The notes beneath the pieces are model-generated. The model had not been told where the DNA came from. It saw only the letters and a program-made list of their open reading frames with translations, and did no database searches. The translations under genes were made by a program, and so were the position numbers. From positions 21,896 to 85,895 of the forward strand of contig CAZASK010000005.1 of assembly GCA_964487845.1 (NCBI GenBank): a stretch of 64,000 nucleotides of DNA. The letters are read 5' to 3'. Positions 1 to 7,372 of the stretch are shown piece after piece; the stretch's first letter is position 1; the number at the start of each line of letters is the position of its first letter. The DNA comes from CAZASK01 sp964487845 (GTDB taxonomy: Bacteria > Chlamydiota > Chlamydiia > Chlamydiales > FEN-1388).

Positions 1-23
1 TCGCCTTCTCAACTACAGGCATG

Positions 24-755
24 CTACTCAGTCAAATGAATAGCTTTCCCCTCTCTGACTGCCTGCAGCATACTCTCTTCTAACCGATCAGGAGTAGAAA
101 TGGTAAGGGTACTATACTCACGATCACTCCACAATCTCAAGTCAACGCCATCGAAGCGAATGTTTTGAGGCACTGGCATCGTCACCTCATGTTCTAATAC
201 AAGATCTGCTAAAGATGCCAGCTTCACTACAAAAATGGTGCACTGTGCATCGCATAAGCTATAGCGCGAAAAAGGATACTGCTCCTTTTCGACAAGATCG
301 CGCATGGCATCGAATTGAGCCTCCGTGATCGCAATACGAATAACTTTCGTCGGCGTATGACCACCGCTTCCTAATTCAAAATAGCCATCATGTCGAGGTG
401 TGTATAGATACTGAATAGGATTGTGCTCTCCTCTTTTTGCAGCAGCAATAAGCTGATCAAGATAGCGAGGAAGAAAATCGCTTATCTCCCCAGAATGGCC
501 TCCTTCGATATGAACTGTAGTCTCATTTTTTTTGCCATGAAGTCGCACCCAGGCATGCCCAAAGCTCATATCATCACGATCGAAGTAGGAGCGTAAAAAT
601 GCCGCCCCATGCGAGTAATCAAAATGTTTGGCATCTACACATATATCAAGGTAAAAGGAAGATGAAGCCTTGAGCATATCCTGAGATGCTTGATAAGGCA
701 CTCGATTACCAAAAGAACATGACACATAGAGAAGACAAAAAATGAGCCACTTCAT
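24..755 (-). CDS. Secreted/exported protein of unknown function
   Basis: Unrecognised protein of 243 aa. The first ~16 residues (MKWLIFCLLYVSCSFG) look like a signal peptide, so export is likely. A His-containing motif (FGHAWVRLHG, about residue 65) and a later Cys pair (SLCDAQCTIFV, about residue 166) are the only catalytic-looking residues; a His-before-Cys order is seen in permuted NlpC/P60-like or DUF4105-like folds, but this is only a guess. It is the last gene of a minus-strand operon: its ATG overlaps the TGA of the preceding gene (ATGA), which suggests translational coupling. The stop lies 24 bases from the window edge, so the gene is complete. Confidence 0.7.
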   Translation of the reverse strand: MKWLIFCLLYVSCSFGNRVPYQASQDMLKASSSFYLDICVDAKHFDYSHGAAFLRSYFDRDDMSFGHAWVRLHGKKNETTVHIEGGHSGEISDFLPRYLDQLIAAAKRGEHNPIQYLYTPRHDGYFELGSGGHTPTKVIRIAITEAQFDAMRDLVEKEQYPFSRYSLCDAQCTIFVVKLASLADLVLEHEVTMPVPQNIRFDGVDLRLWSDREYSTLTISTPDRLEESMLQAVREGKAIHLTE

Positions 756-2128
756 ACCGTAATCTTCATGCGCACTGTTGCATGTGTACCAGTAAGATGC
801 CTCAACGCCAGCTCTTTATCATACATCTGCATCTCAAGTGGCTGCTGCAGCTTCACGCTCGCTGTGCTTTTACAGTTGTCTGGACGATTCGTGGGGCCTA
901 TATTTCCGAAAAATCGCACATCTCCATCAAGAGCTTCAAACTGCACTGTCATCACCCTCGTGCTCGAGCGAATAGTGATCGTCTCTCCTAGTGCAAAAGT
1001 AGATGCCGCCACCCCTTCTACAAAAAATTGCAGACCATCACTCGGCATAGCAAAAGAAAGCACCTTTTTGCGCTCAGTCTCTGTCTGAAAACACTCTGAA
1101 TCAAAGGCTATATCACAGCATATACCAGATGATGTTGCCTTGCAAAAAACCTTTCCTTTTTGGATATTTAGAGTCATTGCCTTACCATCGATCTGTAAAA
1201 GGCACGGATAAAAGCCAGGCTGCGTGCTCACCGCTGGATGCTCGTCAATCCAGGAGAGAACAAAAGCATCCTCATGCTGGACATGCCATGAGAGGCTGCC
1301 ACATACACCATCCACCTTTCTATTGGCATGCTCATGGAGTGTATCACTACATGATACCGTAAGAGCTGCCTGCAGAGCAGCTTCTTGAGGAACTAAACAG
1401 TGAGAAGGCATGCTATCCGACAACATCCCCAGCATATAGTCATAAAGACTTATTTTCTGGTGAAATTCTTTTTGTAGATGACGAAATGCAGGACCTCCAT
1501 AGCTTCTCGATGGAACATGATAGGTGTCTACGACATAGCGCCAGAGCCAATTATCCTCAAGCGAATCCGCTGTCATATAAAAAGATGCCAGCATATGCCC
1601 CACCGCATCTGCTTGATAATCTTGCTCTCTCATAAGCGAGGGGTCGACAAACTGCCAATCGCCCGTAAGGGCTGCTATTTTCACCTGCATCCAGAGAGGC
1701 AGCGTCTCCTTTTTCGACAACTCTTGAGCAAAGCAAGTAGCGAGGCCGAGACTTGTCTGCAGGCGCTCACGTAGGCTGTCTCCTAAAATCTGTGAAAACT
1801 CTCTTTGGATAAGAGTAAGCGCATGCGCTGCCTTCGCTGCCAGATAATGATCGCGGCAATAGGGATAGTCATGAAGATAGACGGGATAATTGCCTTGGCT
1901 TGGAAGATGAGGATCTTTTTGCTGAAAGTAGAGCAGTCTATCGAGCAAAATTTTCGCCTCCTGCATCGACTCATGAGTTTTTGTGCGAAAGAGCGCAAGA
2001 CAAAAAAGGCTGTTTTCAAAAAAAGGGACCCCATTTTCTACATGGACAAAGCCACTTTCTTTATTCTGCATCTTCCGCGCCGACTGCAAAGCCACTTCTA
2101 TAGCCTTTCGAATACACTCCTCTCTCAC
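752..2128 (-). CDS. Hypothetical protein, helix-rich, unknown function
   Basis: 458 aa with no motif I recognise. The N-terminal ~230 residues are helix-rich with spaced aromatic residues, as in alpha/alpha-toroid proteins. The C-terminal ~200 residues look beta-rich, the general layout of polysaccharide lyase or heparinase-like proteins; this is a weak resemblance only. The chosen start is GTG at 2128, overlapping the stop of the upstream SDR gene as GTGA. The end overlaps the next gene as ATGA. No signal peptide, so probably cytoplasmic. Confidence 0.65.
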   Translation of the reverse strand: MREECIRKAIEVALQSARKMQNKESGFVHVENGVPFFENSLFCLALFRTKTHESMQEAKILLDRLLYFQQKDPHLPSQGNYPVYLHDYPYCRDHYLAAKAAHALTLIQREFSQILGDSLRERLQTSLGLATCFAQELSKKETLPLWMQVKIAALTGDWQFVDPSLMREQDYQADAVGHMLASFYMTADSLEDNWLWRYVVDTYHVPSRSYGGPAFRHLQKEFHQKISLYDYMLGMLSDSMPSHCLVPQEAALQAALTVSCSDTLHEHANRKVDGVCGSLSWHVQHEDAFVLSWIDEHPAVSTQPGFYPCLLQIDGKAMTLNIQKGKVFCKATSSGICCDIAFDSECFQTETERKKVLSFAMPSDGLQFFVEGVAASTFALGETITIRSSTRVMTVQFEALDGDVRFFGNIGPTNRPDNCKSTASVKLQQPLEMQMYDKELALRHLTGTHATVRMKITV

Positions 2129-2859
2129 AACCCAAGTCCTCCAGCGATATCAATATTTTGACCAGTAGTATAACTCGATTCATGACTTAATATATAGCGT
2201 ACAGCCTCTGCCACCTCTTCACAGCTCCCCAATCTCTTCATAGGGATCGAAGCTACCCCTTTATATCTATCTATTGAATTTTCCAACCTTCCTGGAGAGA
2301 TCATATTCACACGCACTCCTTGAGGGGCAAGCTCTTTTGCAAGCGCCTTCGTAAGAGAGAGCAAAGCTTGCTTCGTCATCGTATATGCGCAAGCCTCTAG
2401 ATCTGCCTTTACGCTCTGCAATCCGGATACTCCTATGTTCACAATAGCGCCTCTTTCTTGAACAATAGACGAAGCAAGCGCCTGCGTGATGAGAAGCGGC
2501 GCAAAAAGATTTGTCTGAAATAGCTCCTGAAGATCGTCATATGGAGTGGCAAGTACAGGCTCAATCATGTAATTGCCGACATTATTCACAAGATATCTCG
2601 TCTTATAAAATTGCTCTAGGTAGCGACTGATAAAATCTTGTGTCGCCTCTTTTGTATGAAACGAGCCCTGAATGATAGCGGCTGTTGCTCCCTCTTTTTT
2701 AAGAGCTGCCAGCAGATCACACGCCTCTTTTTCACTCTGTCTATAATGAATAACAACAGCATGCCCAGCCTGAGCAAGCTTGCGAGCCACTGCGGCCCCC
2801 ACACCTTTTGCAGCCCCTGTTATCAACGTCCATGAAGCATCACTACATTGCATATCCAT
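2125..2859 (-). CDS. Short-chain dehydrogenase/reductase, possible pteridine reductase
   Basis: A 244-aa Rossmann-fold SDR. The glycine motif TGAAKGVGAAVA is at about residues 14-25, NNVGNY (NAG-like) near residue 90, and the active-site Tyr/Lys in YTMTK near residue 158, followed by the usual PGRLENS segment. The gene sits directly after folB and overlaps its 3' end, so a reductase acting on pterins (FolM/PTR1-like dihydromonapterin or dihydrofolate reduction) is a reasonable inference. Sequence alone cannot separate that from 3-ketoacyl-ACP-type SDRs. Start ambiguous between the ATG at 2859 and one at 2853. Confidence 0.8.
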   Translation of the reverse strand: MDMQCSDASWTLITGAAKGVGAAVARKLAQAGHAVVIHYRQSEKEACDLLAALKKEGATAAIIQGSFHTKEATQDFISRYLEQFYKTRYLVNNVGNYMIEPVLATPYDDLQELFQTNLFAPLLITQALASSIVQERGAIVNIGVSGLQSVKADLEACAYTMTKQALLSLTKALAKELAPQGVRVNMISPGRLENSIDRYKGVASIPMKRLGSCEEVAEAVRYILSHESSYTTGQNIDIAGGLGL

Positions 2860-3214
2860 CCCTTACACACTCTATTTCATAACTTGTACTCTCAGCCTTC
2901 GCAATAGCCGATGGTTTATACACTCGAATGAGAGCCTTTGCAAGACGTGGGAAATGAGTCAAAATCCCAGAGCCAATAGCTGCTGCCATGCTTTCGATTA
3001 ATTGAAACCGTCCCTCAGAGACACACTTTTCGACATATACAACGACAGAGGTGTAATCAACAGCTTCGTCAATGTGATCCCTTGGCGGCACTGGATAGGT
3101 AAGAGCCAAATCGATAAAGACCTCTTGCTCCATATCACGTTCATGCGGATAACAGCCAACCACACACTGCACTTTGTAGCGATGAATACAAATAGTTCCC
3201 ATAAGAGGCTTCAT
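2843..3214 (-). CDS. folB: Dihydroneopterin aldolase FolB
   Basis: Folate-pathway enzyme that cleaves 7,8-dihydroneopterin to 6-hydroxymethyl-dihydropterin and glycolaldehyde. The family motif is recognisable: GCYPHERDMEQ, then DYTSVVVYVE and the FQLIES segment with the conserved Glu, ending in a KPSAIAKAES stretch. The start is the ATG at 3214 because it overlaps the TGA of the upstream HAD gene (ATGA) and gives a normal FolB length (123 aa); a longer frame from 3262 would run into the HAD coding region. It overlaps the downstream SDR gene by 17 bases. Confidence 0.88.
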   Translation of the reverse strand: MKPLMGTICIHRYKVQCVVGCYPHERDMEQEVFIDLALTYPVPPRDHIDEAVDYTSVVVYVEKCVSEGRFQLIESMAAAIGSGILTHFPRLAKALIRVYKPSAIAKAESTSYEIECVRDGYAM

Positions 3215-4080
3215 GATACCACTCTCTCGATGGCCAATTGAAGACCTGTGATGATCCCACATTCGGCAGCAGAAGGGGCAATAATATCTGCTATTTTGAG
3301 TAGCTCCTCTGGAGCTGTTGCCATCGCGACCTTTATATCTGCGACCTCCAGCATCGCAATATCATTGTGATCATCCCCGCAGGCAATGACAGGCAAGCGC
3401 ACTCCTTTTGGTAGCTGAAGCGCTTGCAGAGCATGCTGAATTACAGACCCCTTTGTCACCCCTTTTTGCGTCACCTGGATGACAGAACGCGAGTTATCAT
3501 ATGAATCCACCATACGAGGGCAAGGAAATCCTAGCTCTTGAGTAATTGCAGCAGCAATTGCAGCGGCTTCTTTCGTTTCTACAGCGCAACGAACGGCTAA
3601 AAATTGACAATCAGGCAGCTCGTTCATAGAAGCGATTGCAATCCATTTTTCATGAATAGCCGCCCTTCTTTTTTGCATATACTCAAGCTGCTCTTTTGTA
3701 AGCTGCGTAGGCACGTAGTAGATAGCCTCATCATTATCGAGTCCTGCATATACAGTTGCTGATAGATGATGACGTACGAGTATTTCCTCGATGTGCCTCA
3801 CATCAGCTACCGAAAGTGAAGAGCGATACCATATTTTCTTTTCACCGCATTCCAGCAGGAGTGCTCCATTATGAATCGCCAGCGCATAAGGAAATGACAG
3901 ACCGTGCAAAAGATGCATGCTCCAATGAAACGTGCGTCCCGTAATGAAGACAAGAGCCCATCCTTCGTGATACAGATGTGCCAGGTAATCAGAAACCGCT
4001 TGCGGAAGATGCTCTTTTACCGCTGTAAGAGTGCCGTCAATATCTAAAGCTAATAATCCGCGCAATTTCCTTGATTCCAA
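3211..4080 (-). CDS. HAD-superfamily Cof-type phosphatase
   Basis: 289-aa HAD hydrolase of the Cof/type IIB class, which dephosphorylates small phosphorylated metabolites. Visible motifs: motif I ALDIDGTLT (nucleophile and acid Asp at about 13 and 15), motif II in VFITGRT, a Lys in TQKGVTKGS, and motif IV CGDDHNDIAML. Location before folB suggests dephosphorylation of a folate or pterin precursor, but this is inference. The only good start is TTG at 4080, preceded by a GGAGG ribosome-binding site 4-5 bases upstream. First gene of the minus-strand overlapping operon and divergent from the FliO-like gene. Confidence 0.8.
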   Translation of the reverse strand: MESRKLRGLLALDIDGTLTAVKEHLPQAVSDYLAHLYHEGWALVFITGRTFHWSMHLLHGLSFPYALAIHNGALLLECGEKKIWYRSSLSVADVRHIEEILVRHHLSATVYAGLDNDEAIYYVPTQLTKEQLEYMQKRRAAIHEKWIAIASMNELPDCQFLAVRCAVETKEAAAIAAAITQELGFPCPRMVDSYDNSRSVIQVTQKGVTKGSVIQHALQALQLPKGVRLPVIACGDDHNDIAMLEVADIKVAMATAPEELLKIADIIAPSAAECGIITGLQLAIERVVS

Positions 4081-4143
4081 TTGACCTCCATACTGAAAAT
4101 AGATACAGTAGCGTGTATCTCTTTACAAATAGGATGGAGTTTT

Positions 4144-4575
4144 GTGCACACAAAATCAATCATAAAAAAATGGAGTCGCCTGCTGACGCTTTTGTTTTTT
4201 CTTCTGTCGGCACAGGGGCTACGAGCTACAGAAGCTAAAACGACCCAGACAGAAGCCCACGCATTTTTAGATACAGAGACGAAAGAGCATGCTGAGGAAG
4301 CCTCTTTTGGACAGCTTGTGATGAAAATGGTCGCCATGCTCGCTCTTACACTCACGATTTTCGTGTGCGGGACTATGCTCGCCAAGCGATATCTCAACGC
4401 CGCCGCCTCTCGATCATCCCCAAATGCAAGTCTCAAAATTATTGAAAAAAAGAGTATATCTGCAAAGACATCGCTCTATCTCGTTGATGTTGAAGGAGAT
4501 AGAATGCTTGTGGTAGAATCTCCTTCTGGCGGACAAGTGGTAAAATTAATGCGCTACACAGAAACAAAGTTTTAA
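4144..4575 (+). CDS. FliO-like membrane protein (flagellar/T3SS export family)
   Basis: 143 aa. An N-terminal signal-like hydrophobic segment (LLTLLFFLLSAQG) precedes a short acidic linker, one transmembrane helix (MLALTLTIFVCGTMLA) and a small beta domain with the FliO pattern: KIIEKKSISAKTSLYLVDV then RMLVVESPSG. FliO assists assembly of the FliPQR export gate in flagella. Chlamydiae have flagellar paralogues but no flagellum, so its role here is unknown and may be a T3SS or FlhA-related function. The start chosen is GTG at 4144, because a strong AGGATGGAG site lies just upstream; an in-frame TTG at 4081 is less likely. Confidence 0.55.
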   Translation: MHTKSIIKKWSRLLTLLFFLLSAQGLRATEAKTTQTEAHAFLDTETKEHAEEASFGQLVMKMVAMLALTLTIFVCGTMLAKRYLNAAASRSSPNASLKIIEKKSISAKTSLYLVDVEGDRMLVVESPSGGQVVKLMRYTETKF

Positions 4576-4601
4576 GTAGCGGAAGATCGGAGATTGTGTA
4601 T

Positions 4602-4772
4602 ATGATGCGACTAAGCCGTGTATTTCTATTTTTTTTCGCGGCGCTCTGTGTGTCTTGTTATCGAATGCCTGAAGAGGGAGAGGTAAGCATCATTCCCGAC
4701 ACAAACAATCCTTCGATTATCAGAAATCAAGGATCTACCGGGATGCCAACCACTCCGGGCGTAAATTTTTAA
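4602..4772 (+). CDS. Small putative lipoprotein
   Basis: 56 aa: MMRLSRVFLFFFAALCVSC followed by a short polar tail ending in PTTPGVNF. The N-terminus has Arg residues, a hydrophobic core and a Cys at residue 19 (LCVSC), resembling a signal peptidase II signal although the lipobox is imperfect. It lies between the FliO-like gene and the T3SS chaperone on the same strand, 15 bases before the next start, and is probably co-transcribed. Function unknown. Confidence 0.6.
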   Translation: MMRLSRVFLFFFAALCVSCYRMPEEGEVSIIPDTNNPSIIRNQGSTGMPTTPGVNF

Positions 4773-4787
4773 AGAAAGGATGGACCT

Positions 4788-5252
4788 ATGTTCAAATTAT
4801 CACACCCCAATCTGCAAGCGCAGCTGAAAGCATTAGGATATGAACCTAAAGTTCAGGATGAAACCAACCAAGCATATCTTGTCATCAAGCATGAAAAAAG
4901 AGAGTTTCCAATCTTTTTCCGCATCTTGCATGAAGGCGAGCTGTTACAAATTTTATCCTTCATCCCAACCAACTTCAAAGATGAGTCTCTTTCTGACTTG
5001 TGCCGCTTTTTGCTCATGCTAAATAAAGAATTAGACATGCCAGGATTTTGCATTGACGAAGCGTCGAAGACGATTTTTTATCGCCTTATGCTTCCTACAC
5101 ACAATAAAGAGCTGCCAAAAGAGACTTTGGAAGCATTTTTACAAACATCACAGACTGTATGCAAAACCTTTACTCCAGTAATCGAAGCAATCGCTATTGG
5201 CGCTATGTCTCTCGATGAAGTACTGCAGAAGGCCGCTGAGTTGAAAAAATAG
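4788..5252 (+). CDS. Type III secretion chaperone, Mcsc (CT260)-like
   Basis: 154 aa, acidic to neutral, with the alpha-beta layout of class I T3SS chaperones and YbjN-like folds (helix, beta strands around YLVIKHEKREFPIFFRI, helix, beta strands, C-terminal helix). Position immediately before dnaQ-like, mqnD and mqnB matches the C. trachomatis order CT260-CT263; CT260 is the multiple cargo secretion chaperone Mcsc. By homology it would bind inclusion-membrane or effector proteins before secretion. Assignment rests mainly on gene order and fold-like pattern. A clear AAAGGA ribosome-binding site precedes the ATG at 4788. Confidence 0.65.
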   Translation: MFKLSHPNLQAQLKALGYEPKVQDETNQAYLVIKHEKREFPIFFRILHEGELLQILSFIPTNFKDESLSDLCRFLLMLNKELDMPGFCIDEASKTIFYRLMLPTHNKELPKETLEAFLQTSQTVCKTFTPVIEAIAIGAMSLDEVLQKAAELKK

Positions 5253-5267
5253 AGATCTCGAGCTTTT

Positions 5268-5885
5268 ATGGTCCAACGCCCTATCTTTTTCGACACAGAG
5301 ACCACCGGAACATTTTCTGAGCGTGATCGTATTATTGAACTCGCAGCGTACGATCCGCACAGAGAATGTTCCTTCCAGCGATTTATCAATCCTGGCATTC
5401 CTATTCCAAAAGATGCCATCGCCATTCACGAAATCACTGATGAAATGGTAAAAGATGCCGGCAACTTTAAAGTGGTGATGCAAGAATTTATTTCTTTTTG
5501 TGATGGCGAAGTGACATTGATCGGTCACAATAGCGAAAATTTTGATCTCCCCTTTCTTCGAGCAGAATGTAAACGCCATTCTATCAGCCTGCCAGAACAT
5601 TGGCTCTACGTAGACTCTTTAAAGTGGGCAAGGCGCTATCGAAGAGATTTGCCTCGCCACTCGCTCCAGTATCTCAGACAGATGTATGGCATCAAAGAAA
5701 ACAAAGCGCACCGCGCTCTCAACGACTCTATCATCTTGGCTGATGTCTTTTCTCACATGGTCGACGACCTCACGATTGAACAAGTCTATTCATGCTTGCA
5801 ACAGGGAAAAAAAGAGTCTCCACTTTCTCAAAAGCCCGCTGCAGCACGCGAGACGCGACCTGCACTTACGCTTTTTCAAGGATGA
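5268..5885 (+). CDS. DnaQ-like 3'-5' exonuclease (DEDDh family)
   Basis: 205 aa. Exo I has FFDTETTG with catalytic Asp9 and Glu11, exo II has HNSENFDLPF with Asp93, and exo III has AHRALNDS with His148 and Asp153, so all five DEDDh residues are present. It could act as a stand-alone epsilon-like proofreading subunit or a general RNA/DNA exonuclease; chlamydiae carry more than one dnaQ copy, so this may not be the replicative one. The C-terminal ~35 residues are a short low-complexity tail. Its TGA overlaps the mqnD start (ATGA). Confidence 0.85.
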   Translation: MVQRPIFFDTETTGTFSERDRIIELAAYDPHRECSFQRFINPGIPIPKDAIAIHEITDEMVKDAGNFKVVMQEFISFCDGEVTLIGHNSENFDLPFLRAECKRHSISLPEHWLYVDSLKWARRYRRDLPRHSLQYLRQMYGIKENKAHRALNDSIILADVFSHMVDDLTIEQVYSCLQQGKKESPLSQKPAAARETRPALTLFQG

Positions 5886-6667
5886 CAGTGAATCTTGCTT
5901 TTTCACCTTGCCCGAACGACACCTTTTGCTACGCTGCATGGATGACAGGCAAGATTCAGTCAGAGTACACCCCTGCAGCAACCCTTCTTGACATTGAAGA
6001 GCTCAATCGCCGTGCTCTTACAGCTCATTTTCCCATTACAAAGATGTCTGCATTTTGCTACGCCAAACTCCAGCATCTCTATGATCTTTTACCTGTAGGC
6101 GCTGCTATTGGAATGAATGTCGGGCCCAAATTAGTAGCTCGATCAAAAGATATATCTCTTACAGCAATGACTCGGATTGCTCATCCAGGAGAGCACACTA
6201 CTGCATATGCGTTACTTAAACTTGCATTTCCTCATCTGCAGACAGCAATACCGATGCGCTATGAAACAATCCTACAAGCAGTAGCTTCTGGAGCTGTCGA
6301 TGCAGGAGTGCTCATCCATGAAAGCCGCTTCACCTTCCCCCAATTAGACCTTGTAGAACTCTGTGACCTTGGCTCTCTTTATGGAAAGCGCTATGAGGCG
6401 CCTGTTCCGCTTGGAGTACTCTGTGCAACCAAAGACACGTCAGCTACAATACGCAATAGCTGCGTACGTACTCTCAGGCAGTCTATTGAATACGCCTATC
6501 TACATACAGATGAGGTCATGCCCTATGTACAGCATCATGCACAAGAACTTGACCATCACGCACTTCTCAAACATATTGCTCTCTATGTAACAGAAGACAC
6601 ACACTCTCTTTCACAAGAAGCATTCCATGCAATAGAGCTCTTTAGCGAGGCTACAAAACAGCTATAG
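5882..6667 (+). CDS. mqnD: 1,4-dihydroxy-6-naphthoate synthase MqnD (futalosine menaquinone pathway)
   Basis: 261-aa periplasmic-binding-like enzyme. The family signature AFSPCPNDTF is at residues 6-15, followed by LDIEELNRRAL and a later GVLIHESRFTF segment, both typical of MqnD. It converts cyclic de-hypoxanthinyl futalosine to 1,4-dihydroxy-6-naphthoate for menaquinone. The start is ATG 5882, overlapping the dnaQ-like stop; a longer frame from 5792 lies inside that gene. The stop codon TAG is partly supplied by the inserted palindrome at 6666-6828; without the insertion the same last residue would be followed by TGA overlapping the mqnB ATG. Confidence 0.88.
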   Translation: MTVNLAFSPCPNDTFCYAAWMTGKIQSEYTPAATLLDIEELNRRALTAHFPITKMSAFCYAKLQHLYDLLPVGAAIGMNVGPKLVARSKDISLTAMTRIAHPGEHTTAYALLKLAFPHLQTAIPMRYETILQAVASGAVDAGVLIHESRFTFPQLDLVELCDLGSLYGKRYEAPVPLGVLCATKDTSATIRNSCVRTLRQSIEYAYLHTDEVMPYVQHHAQELDHHALLKHIALYVTEDTHSLSQEAFHAIELFSEATKQL

Positions 6668-6828
6668 ACTTCTTTCGAAACCCGCTTTAGTTGGAAAAAT
6701 TGATGATTTTTGAGCAGGTTTAGTTGCAAATTTTGAGAGCAATATGTGAGCATATGGTCGAAAAATTTGCAGCTAAAGATGCCAAAAATGGTAATTTTAA
6801 CAACCAAATGGGGTTTCGAAAGAAGTCT
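6666..6828. repeat. Fold-back (MITE-like) palindrome A, 163 bp
   Basis: Near-complete inverted repeat: the outer 17-18 bases (AGACTTCTTTCGAAACCC) are identical on both arms, and the arms continue imperfectly to a centre near 6747. It is flanked by a direct TAT on both sides (6663-6665 and 6829-6831), like a target-site duplication. Removing the element and one TAT joins mqnD to mqnB with an ATGA overlap, the same arrangement as the dnaQ-like/mqnD junction. No ORF inside. The element now separates two genes that were probably coupled, and its stem could end transcription. Confidence 0.85.
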
Positions 6829-6829
6829 T

Positions 6830-7372
6830 ATGAAAACACTGATTGTATTTGCTACAGAAATGGAAGCACAAGAAACACGAAAACAGCTTGCCAATTGCAA
6901 TCTCTATGATATTTGTGTAACTGGTATGGGGCCTTCTGCTGTCATGAAGACTCTCTCAAAGCAGATTGCCTACTATGACCGCATCATCAATGCAGGAGTA
7001 GTGGGCGCTTTACATAGCCAACTTCAGGTAGGGCAACAGGTCGCTATTCAGACGGTATCATATCAACAAGAGACCCTTTTTCTCTCGCGCGAAGGATATC
7101 GACTTTTAACTGTCGACAAACCTCTCTATGAGCATATTGATGGCTATGATATCGTGGACATGGAGGGCTATCAGATTGCCTCTCTGTGCCAAGCAGCACA
7201 CAAGGAGCTTCATTTTATGAAGATTGTCTCTGATAGAGTTGGCCCTGACTCTTTGCAAAAAATTCGAGAGCGCCTACCAGCACTCTCTCACGCTCTTGCT
7301 CTTCTTACCACATCCTATATTGCAAAAATAAGCGATGTCACGAATGTCAACACCACGCAAGTTTTGATATAG
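6830..7372 (+). CDS. mqnB: Futalosine hydrolase MqnB (MTAN-family nucleosidase)
   Basis: 180 aa. MTAN/PNP fold residues are visible: ATEMEA (Glu12) at the start, AGVVGAL at 55-61, MEG at 111-113 (ribose-binding Glu) and the catalytic Asp135 in SDRVGPD. The C. trachomatis homologue CT263 was assigned to menaquinone synthesis on structural grounds. It removes hypoxanthine or adenine from futalosine-type intermediates. The protein is shorter than most MTANs (about 200-230 aa). ATG 6830 is chosen because residue 1 begins the conserved first strand (MKTLIVFATE); upstream sequence is the palindrome. The 3' end overlaps convergent brnQ by 58 bases. Confidence 0.88.
   Translation: MKTLIVFATEMEAQETRKQLANCNLYDICVTGMGPSAVMKTLSKQIAYYDRIINAGVVGALHSQLQVGQQVAIQTVSYQQETLFLSREGYRLLTVDKPLYEHIDGYDIVDMEGYQIASLCQAAHKELHFMKIVSDRVGPDSLQKIRERLPALSHALALLTTSYIAKISDVTNVNTTQVLI

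Noticed and set aside
4050..4436. 128-aa minus-strand frame opposite the FliO-like gene
   Set aside because: It is antisense to a gene with signal peptide and membrane helix, and overlaps the HAD gene start in another frame; no recognisable product.
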